Assembly (NCBI GenBank): GCA_026421245.1
Contig: JAPKDJ010000036.1
Location: 1-37,878, forward strand
Length of the DNA stretch: 37,878 nucleotides
Source of the DNA: Akkermansiaceae bacterium
Lineage (GTDB): Bacteria; Verrucomicrobiota; Verrucomicrobiia; Verrucomicrobiales; Akkermansiaceae
Direction of reading: 5' to 3'
The notes below the pieces were generated by a model. The model did not search any database and was not told where the DNA came from. It saw nothing but the letters and a program-made list of their open reading frames with translations. Each line of letters begins with the position of its first letter. Positions within the stretch are counted from its first letter, which is position 1. Of the stretch, positions 33,031-37,878 are shown in pieces. The position numbers and the translations under genes were made by a program.

Positions 33031-33741
33031 GTGAGCTCCAAAATTGAAGTCCCCAGCCCTCGCGCTATTAACCGTAAGCGCTTGGAATATATTCGTCTCT
33101 ACTCTCCCGTCAAAGTCGACGTTCCAAAAGCACGACCAATCGACCGGAGTCTCCTAAAGTATGGCGGCTCTGAACCATCGGTCCTGGAAAAGAATATCCA
33201 CTCGCCGGTAACCCCCGGCGCGATCAACTTCCCTCCCTTCAAGGTCACGCCCGAACTGGAGCAAAAGGCTGATCAACGCATCGACCATTATCCCGCCGAT
33301 CAGCGCCGATCGGCAGTTCTCCCTCTTCTTCACGAGGTCCAACATCACTTCGGCTTTATCAGCCCCGAGTCCATCGACTGGGTCGCGGGCAAACTCGACA
33401 TTGCCCCCATCAAGGTTGTCGAAGTTGTCACCTTTTACCCGGGTTTTCGACAAAAGGCTCCCGGTAAATACCACTTCCGCGTTTGCCGCACCCTCTCCTG
33501 TGCCATGGGAGGATCCTACGAACTGATGGCCAAGCTTTGCGAAATCACCGGGATCGACCGCAGCGGAGCAGATAGTCACAAAGACCCCATCTCAGTCTCA
33601 CCATGCGGTAACTACTCAGTAGAATACGCAGAGTGCCTCGCCTCTTGTGGGACCGCCCCGGTTTGCCTCGTCAATGACGACTTCCACGAAGACGTCACCG
33701 CTGACAAGGCCAAGGATCTAATCACTCAATACAACGGTTAA
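33031..33741 (+). CDS. nuoE: NADH-quinone oxidoreductase subunit E
   Basis: A 236-residue subunit carrying the N1a 2Fe-2S cluster of complex I. The ligands are Cys152 and Cys157 (CRTLSC) and Cys202 and Cys206 (ECLASC). Other blocks: RRSAVLPLLHEVQHHFGFIS, then VVEVVTFYPGFRQKAPGKYH. It has an unusual N-terminal extension of about 65 residues (MSSKIEVPSPRAINRKRLEY and following) ahead of the usual thioredoxin-like core; the typical length is 160-180. The start is a GTG at 33031 immediately preceded by AAG, a weak ribosome site, so an internal start cannot be excluded. It ends 14 bases before nuoF. Confidence 0.95.
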   Translation: MSSKIEVPSPRAINRKRLEYIRLYSPVKVDVPKARPIDRSLLKYGGSEPSVLEKNIHSPVTPGAINFPPFKVTPELEQKADQRIDHYPADQRRSAVLPLLHEVQHHFGFISPESIDWVAGKLDIAPIKVVEVVTFYPGFRQKAPGKYHFRVCRTLSCAMGGSYELMAKLCEITGIDRSGADSHKDPISVSPCGNYSVEYAECLASCGTAPVCLVNDDFHEDVTADKAKDLITQYNG

Positions 33742-33755
33742 CCGTTTCCTTTCCC

Positions 33756-35156
33756 ATGTCTGACATCAAATACCTTCCCGGCAAGGAACCTCACGAGAAA
33801 GAGTGCCGTCTGATTTTTAAAAATGTGGACCGACAGGGTTGGGACACATCCATCGAAACCTATCTCAATGATGGTGGCTACGAAGTACTCAAGAAAAGTC
33901 TCGGCATGGATCCCAAGGCGGTCACCGAAGACGTGAAAGGCTCTGGCCTGCGCGGACGTGGTGGTGCCGGTTTCCCCACCGGAATCAAGTGGGGCTTCAT
34001 CCCGCCCAAAAACACCAAGCCGGTTTACCTCATCTGCAACTGCGACGAATCAGAGCCGGGCACCTTCAAGGACCGCTATATCGTCCACCAGGATCCGCAC
34101 CAACTCATTGAGGGCATGGTCATCTCGGCCTATGCCGTTGGAGCTCACACCGCTTACATTTACATTCGCGAGGAGTTTCCCGAGGCCGCCATCACTCTGG
34201 AACGGGCCATCGCCGAAGCCCGGGCAAAAGGCTTCCTTGGCCAAAACATTCAAGGGTCCGGTTTTGATCTCGAAATCTACGTCCACCGTGGCGCGGCCGC
34301 CTATATTTGTGGCGAAGAAACCGGTCTGATCGAATCGCTTGAAGGCAAGCGCCCCTACCCTCGAATCAAGCCCCCCTACTTCCCCGCTGCCATGGGACTT
34401 TACATGGCTCCAACCATTGTCAACAACGCCGAGTCGCTCTGCCACGTCGTCCACATCCTCCGCATGGGAGGTGAGGAATACGTAAAACTTGGTACGCCGC
34501 GTAACTCGGGCACCCGTATCCTCTGCGTTTCTGGGGATGTCAAAAAAACTGGCTACTTCGAAGTCGAGGTCGGCAAAATCACTTTCCGCGAACTTCTTTA
34601 CGACATGTGCGGCGGCCCCAAAGACGGACGGGAATTCAAAGCCGTCATCCCCGGTGGGTCCTCCTCAAAAATCCTTCGCTGTAACGAATCCTTCACAATC
34701 GGTCGTGGTGACGATGCCAAGGACCTCTCCTTCTGGGATCTCCCCCTCGACTTCGACACCCTCGCCGCCGCCGGTTCCATGGCAGGTTCGGGCGGAGTCA
34801 TTGTCATGGACGACACCCGCCGTATGTCCTGGGTCCTGAATAACATCACCCACTTCTACGCCCACGAATCTTGCGGTCAATGCACCCCTTGCCGCGAAGG
34901 CTCGACTTGGATGAAGAAAGTCTCCGACCGCATCGAAAACGGCCAGGCTGTTCCCGATGACGTCAAAACCCTTGAAGAGATCGCTTATCAAATCGACGGC
35001 AAAACTGTCTGCGCATTCGGCGAAGCCAGCGCCTGGCCTGTCGAGGGCATGATCGACAAATTCCGTGACGAACTCGTCGGAGAAACCTCTGAAGACAATG
35101 ACTTCAAGACCGCCGAGCGCATCGCCCAGGAGGAATTCCTCTCAACGGCCCAGTGA
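33756..35156 (+). CDS. nuoF: NADH-quinone oxidoreductase subunit F
   Basis: A 466-residue NADH-binding subunit with FMN and the N3 4Fe-4S cluster. The FMN/NADH region has LRGRGGAGFPTGIKWGFIPP, ICNCDESEPGTFKDRYI and AYICGEETGLIESLEGKRPY. The N3 cluster is HESCGQCTPCREGSTW (near 370-383) with the fourth Cys in KTVCAFGEASAWP (near 418). Length is close to the family norm (420-450). It is last of nuoD-E-F; the stop TGA overlaps the GTG start of the next lipoprotein gene, so translation of both is linked. Confidence 0.97.
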   Translation: MSDIKYLPGKEPHEKECRLIFKNVDRQGWDTSIETYLNDGGYEVLKKSLGMDPKAVTEDVKGSGLRGRGGAGFPTGIKWGFIPPKNTKPVYLICNCDESEPGTFKDRYIVHQDPHQLIEGMVISAYAVGAHTAYIYIREEFPEAAITLERAIAEARAKGFLGQNIQGSGFDLEIYVHRGAAAYICGEETGLIESLEGKRPYPRIKPPYFPAAMGLYMAPTIVNNAESLCHVVHILRMGGEEYVKLGTPRNSGTRILCVSGDVKKTGYFEVEVGKITFRELLYDMCGGPKDGREFKAVIPGGSSSKILRCNESFTIGRGDDAKDLSFWDLPLDFDTLAAAGSMAGSGGVIVMDDTRRMSWVLNNITHFYAHESCGQCTPCREGSTWMKKVSDRIENGQAVPDDVKTLEEIAYQIDGKTVCAFGEASAWPVEGMIDKFRDELVGETSEDNDFKTAERIAQEEFLSTAQ

Positions 35157-35440
35157 TCAAATCACTTCATCTCCTGTTGATTGCCATTGTGTGTGCCTCC
35201 TGCTCACCCAACGTCTTCGTTGTCGACCAAAACGGAACTCCGATACCTTTCGCCCAGATTCGACCGCAAACGCGCAGCTTCAACTGGCCCGTCGTTGAGA
35301 CTGATGAAAAAGGCTCGGCCTTTGTCCATCAGGATCTTCCCACCATCGAATATCTCCACGTCTCCAAGATGGGATACCGATCCCCCTCGCCAGTGAGCTA
35401 CCGCCTCCCAAAACCCATCACAGTGGTTTTGGTTCGGTAA
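35153..35440 (+). CDS. Small lipoprotein with carboxypeptidase-regulatory-like fold
   Basis: A 95-residue exported protein starting at GTG 35153, which overlaps the nuoF stop by four bases (GTGA). The signal is LLLIAIVCASC with a lipidated Cys near residue 17. The mature part reads VFVVDQNGTPIPFAQIRPQT, ETDEKGSAFVHQDLPTIEYL and ISKMGYRSPSP-like strands, typical of carboxypeptidase-D regulatory-like beta sandwiches. Function unknown. It is co-translated with nuoF, yet complex I has no known lipoprotein partner of this kind; the coupling could be accidental. A terminator follows. Confidence 0.75.
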   Translation: MIKSLHLLLIAIVCASCSPNVFVVDQNGTPIPFAQIRPQTRSFNWPVVETDEKGSAFVHQDLPTIEYLHVSKMGYRSPSPVSYRLPKPITVVLVR

Positions 35441-35449
35441 CCTCTCGAT

Positions 35450-35502
35450 GACCTTGGCCAAGGTCCAATTTTATTCCAGCCCGGCGCGTTGCGCTGGGTT
35501 TT
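35450..35502 (+). terminator. Terminator of the nuoDEF operon
   Basis: An exact 16-base palindrome, GACCTTGGCCAAGGTC (35450-35465), is followed by a second hairpin CCCGGCGC/GCGCTGGG (35480-35487 and 35491-35498, one G-T pair) with a T run at 35499-35502. The second is a good rho-independent terminator. It lies between the nuo operon and the convergent transporter genes. Confidence 0.8.
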
Positions 35503-35512
35503 CATTTGGGCC

Positions 35513-36472
35513 TCACTTGATTCTCCTCACCCGCCGCTTCATCAGCTCATCTGCGATCACTGCAACTAAAAGGACCAACCCCACGATCAAAAACTCCATG
35601 TGCGTCTCCAGCCATGTCACCAGGTTGATCATGTTTTTCAGCACCTGCATCACCGCCGTCCCGATCAACACCCCCAAAATCGTCCCCTCCCCCCCGCGTA
35701 AACTACAGCCTCCCAACACCGCCGCCGCAATCGCATACAACTCGAAAAAATTGCCATAGTCACTCGGCTGCGCGCTATTCCCATTCAAGATAAAGAGCAA
35801 CCCACCCAAGGCCGCCAACATCGAACAAATTACATAAGAGAGAATAACCATCCGGTCCGTGTTAACTCCACTCAACCTCGTCGCTTCCTCGTTATTTCCC
35901 AGCGCAAACAAGTACCGCCCCCAAATTGTCTTTCGTAAAAAGATCCACGCCACAAACGCCAACACCACTAAAATCAAAAACGGATACGCCACACTAAACT
36001 TCCCAAACATCGAAATCTCGCCCGTCCCCCACTCTCGAAAACCCGTATAGTCATTCCCAAACCCTTGGCTCTGATCATCCGTAAGGCCCCTCGCCGCACC
36101 TCGATAAATCAGCAACCCGCAAAGGGTCACCACGAAAGGCTGCAACTTCAACTTGGTGATCAACAGCCCATGGGACAACCCGATCCCAAAAGATACCAAA
36201 AAGGCCATCCCCACCGCACTCTCAGGCGACCAACCCTGTCTGGTAACCAACCACGGCACTCCACATCCCACCAGACACACCACGGCCCCAATCGAGAGAT
36301 CAATCCCACCCGTGATGATCACAAAGGCGACCCCCAAACTTAAAATCCCATACAGCCCCGTCCGCTCCAGCAGCTTTCCTTGATTATATCCGCCCAGAAA
36401 GTTCTCGTTCAAAAAAGCCGTGATCACATACACGACCACCAACGCGATAAAGATTCCCCTGATGTTTTTCAT
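35513..36472 (-). CDS. Ribose-type sugar ABC importer, permease
   Basis: A 319-residue membrane permease of the BPD_transp_2 (RbsC-like) family. It forms the pore of an importer for ribose-like sugars, autoinducer-2 or similar. About eight to ten helices are visible; diagnostic blocks are AFVIITGGIDLSIGAVVCLV near 50-70, TRLSGVNTDRMVILSYVICS and AVLGGCSLRGGEGTILGVLI. The substrate cannot be read from sequence. The ATPase gene lies 14 bases upstream on the same strand, and it ends opposite the nuo terminator. Confidence 0.92.
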   Translation of the reverse strand: MKNIRGIFIALVVVYVITAFLNENFLGGYNQGKLLERTGLYGILSLGVAFVIITGGIDLSIGAVVCLVGCGVPWLVTRQGWSPESAVGMAFLVSFGIGLSHGLLITKLKLQPFVVTLCGLLIYRGAARGLTDDQSQGFGNDYTGFREWGTGEISMFGKFSVAYPFLILVVLAFVAWIFLRKTIWGRYLFALGNNEEATRLSGVNTDRMVILSYVICSMLAALGGLLFILNGNSAQPSDYGNFFELYAIAAAVLGGCSLRGGEGTILGVLIGTAVMQVLKNMINLVTWLETHMEFLIVGLVLLVAVIADELMKRRVRRIK

Positions 36473-36486
36473 CTTATCAATCTAAT

Positions 36487-37878
36487 TCAATGAGCGTTCA
36501 ATCTACCCCGTCCTGTTGCCATTTCCATAATAGCCTCTTCCGTAAATTCATCACGCGCTAACTCCCCGGATATCCGCCCCTCGTGCATCACAAGCGCCCG
36601 ATCGGCCACTCCCATCACTTCCTCCATCTCGCTGGATACAAACAAGACTGCCATTCCCTCCTTCGCGAACCGCTCCATGAGCAGGTAGATTTCCTCCTTC
36701 GCCCCAATATCAACCCCGCGCGTCGGCTCATCCAAAAGAAGCACCTTCGGCTTCAAGGCCAACCACTTCGCCAACACGATCTTCTGCTGATTGCCTCCTG
36801 ATAAGTATCGCGCCAACTGCCACGCCCCCGGCGTCTTCACACTCAAGGCCTCCGTCATCTCCGCAGTCAACGCCTCTTCCTTCGCCTCGTCCACAAACGG
36901 TCCCTTCGCATCACGCCGCATCGCCGCCAAACTCATGTTGTCCTTCACCGCCATATCAAGGATCAACCCCTGCCGTTTTCGATCCTCCGGAACCAACGCC
37001 AATCCATGACTCAAGGCCTCCTGCGGCGAACGGGGCAACCCGCTCCAACCGCCTGCCGAAATCTCACCGCCCACCGCACGCCTAGCCCCGAAGAGAGCCG
37101 CCAACATCTCGCTCCGTCCTGCTCCCACTAATCCAGCAACGCCAACCACTTCACCTGCCCGCACTTCAAAGTCCAAACATTGCTCCGGATGCTCGACCGT
37201 TCGCAGACCTTTTACCGACAGCGACACCTCGCCCAAATCATGCGACGTTCTTTGATAAAACTGCGACACATCACGCCCCACCATGAGCTTCACCATGGTA
37301 TCATGCCCGATCTCCTCCCGCTCCAAAGCACCTGCATTCTCGCCATCTCGAAACACCACCACCCGATCCGCCAGCTCCTTCACCTCACCCAGCCGATGCG
37401 AAATGTAAATCACACTCATGCCCCGTTTCCGCAAATCCCGAATCACTTCGAAAAGGCGCTCCGCCTCACTCATTGATAAACTCGAAGTCGGCTCATCCAT
37501 GATGATCACCCTGGCATTCGTCGATAGCGCCTTCGCAATCTCCACCAACTGCTGTCTCCCCAAGGTCAAGTCACTCAAAAGCGTATCCGCAGGCACATCC
37601 AAACCAACAACCTTCAGCACGCACTCCGCCTCCTTCCGGATCGACTTCTGATCAATCCATCCAAACCTCCCCGGTTCCCTCCCCAGAAAAATATTCGCCT
37701 CAACTGTCAGGTTATCCGCAAGATTCAACTCCTGGTGAATCAAAGCCACGCCCGCCTTCTGGGCATCATGCACCCCCGCAAACCGCTTCACCTCGCCCCC
37801 GATCAATAATTCGCCCTCATCCGCCGGTTGCACCCCGGCCAAGATCTTCATCAGGGTGCTTTTCCCCGCGCCGTTCTC
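36487..37878 (-). CDS. Ribose-type sugar ABC importer, ATPase (N-terminus off window)
   Basis: A two-nucleotide-domain ATPase of the RbsA/MglA class, cut by the right edge. The frame stays open to 37878: the last codons read ENGAGKSTLMKI, the first Walker A. Others visible: signature LTLGRQQLVEIAKALS, Walker B VIIMDEPTSSLS, then second domain VAGLVGAGRSEMLAALFGAR, ARYLSGGNQQKIVLAKWLAL and VLLLDEPTRGVDIGAKEEIY. In the second Walker A, GAGRSE replaces GAGKST, the usual degenerate site in this class. Missing the first 30 or so residues. It powers the permease downstream. The periplasmic binding protein is presumably outside the window. Confidence 0.93.
   Translation of the reverse strand, partial: ENGAGKSTLMKILAGVQPADEGELLIGGEVKRFAGVHDAQKAGVALIHQELNLADNLTVEANIFLGREPGRFGWIDQKSIRKEAECVLKVVGLDVPADTLLSDLTLGRQQLVEIAKALSTNARVIIMDEPTSSLSMSEAERLFEVIRDLRKRGMSVIYISHRLGEVKELADRVVVFRDGENAGALEREEIGHDTMVKLMVGRDVSQFYQRTSHDLGEVSLSVKGLRTVEHPEQCLDFEVRAGEVVGVAGLVGAGRSEMLAALFGARRAVGGEISAGGWSGLPRSPQEALSHGLALVPEDRKRQGLILDMAVKDNMSLAAMRRDAKGPFVDEAKEEALTAEMTEALSVKTPGAWQLARYLSGGNQQKIVLAKWLALKPKVLLLDEPTRGVDIGAKEEIYLLMERFAKEGMAVLFVSSEMEEVMGVADRALVMHEGRISGELARDEFTEEAIMEMATGRGRLNAH

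Overview
The window looks like a chromosome segment from a Verrucomicrobiota bacterium, probably class Verrucomicrobiae. This is inferred from gene content and style: secreted lamin-tail/CotH proteins, a BspA-type leucine-rich-repeat protein with a coiled-coil tail ending in FFRFRLR, a PQQ-like propeller protein, an ECF sigma factor next to a Ser/Thr kinase with a formylglycine-synthase-like domain, and Shine-Dalgarno-poor starts. No 16S or other decisive marker is present.

Layout. 1-5721: two divergent paralogous secreted lamin-tail proteins; the left one runs off the edge and the right one carries a CotH domain. 5722-12225: an accessory zone between a truncated tRNA copy (5869-5909) and an intact CAU tRNA (11866-11942). 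It holds a 1004-residue repeat protein, a PQQ-like propeller protein, an IS3-type transposase scrap, an AT-rich small membrane protein and several decayed ends of further BspA-like genes. 12226-16852: a two-domain aspartic protease, a UvrD/Rep-type helicase and a sodium:amino-acid symporter. 16920-19877: core genes, with rpmG-rpsR on the minus strand diverging from rho and hpf. 19894-23594: an overlapping minus-strand operon of ECF sigma factor, transmembrane kinase/SUMF1-like protein and OsmC-like protein. 23806-28796: two unrecognised proline-rich or small proteins, dnaX, a membrane-anchored endonuclease/phosphatase-fold protein, a DUF3820 protein and a YugP-type membrane metallopeptidase. 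28901-31669: a coiled-coil membrane-anchored protein, an aldo/keto reductase and a lipoprotein. 31744-35440: nuoD-nuoE-nuoF with a small lipoprotein translationally coupled to nuoF, ending in a hairpin terminator. 35513-37878: two genes of a ribose-type sugar ABC importer, with the ATPase cut by the window end.

How it works together. Most genes are housekeeping: translation, transcription termination, ribosome hibernation, replication clamp loading and NADH dehydrogenase. The complex I genes are only the D-E-F peripheral arm, so the remaining subunits must lie elsewhere. The most system-like units are the sigma-kinase-OsmC operon, whose three genes overlap and are probably co-translated, and the decayed BspA zone next to the duplicated tRNA. 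I see no CRISPR array, prophage, integrase or known defence system. All functional calls come from motifs recognised by eye; no database search was run.
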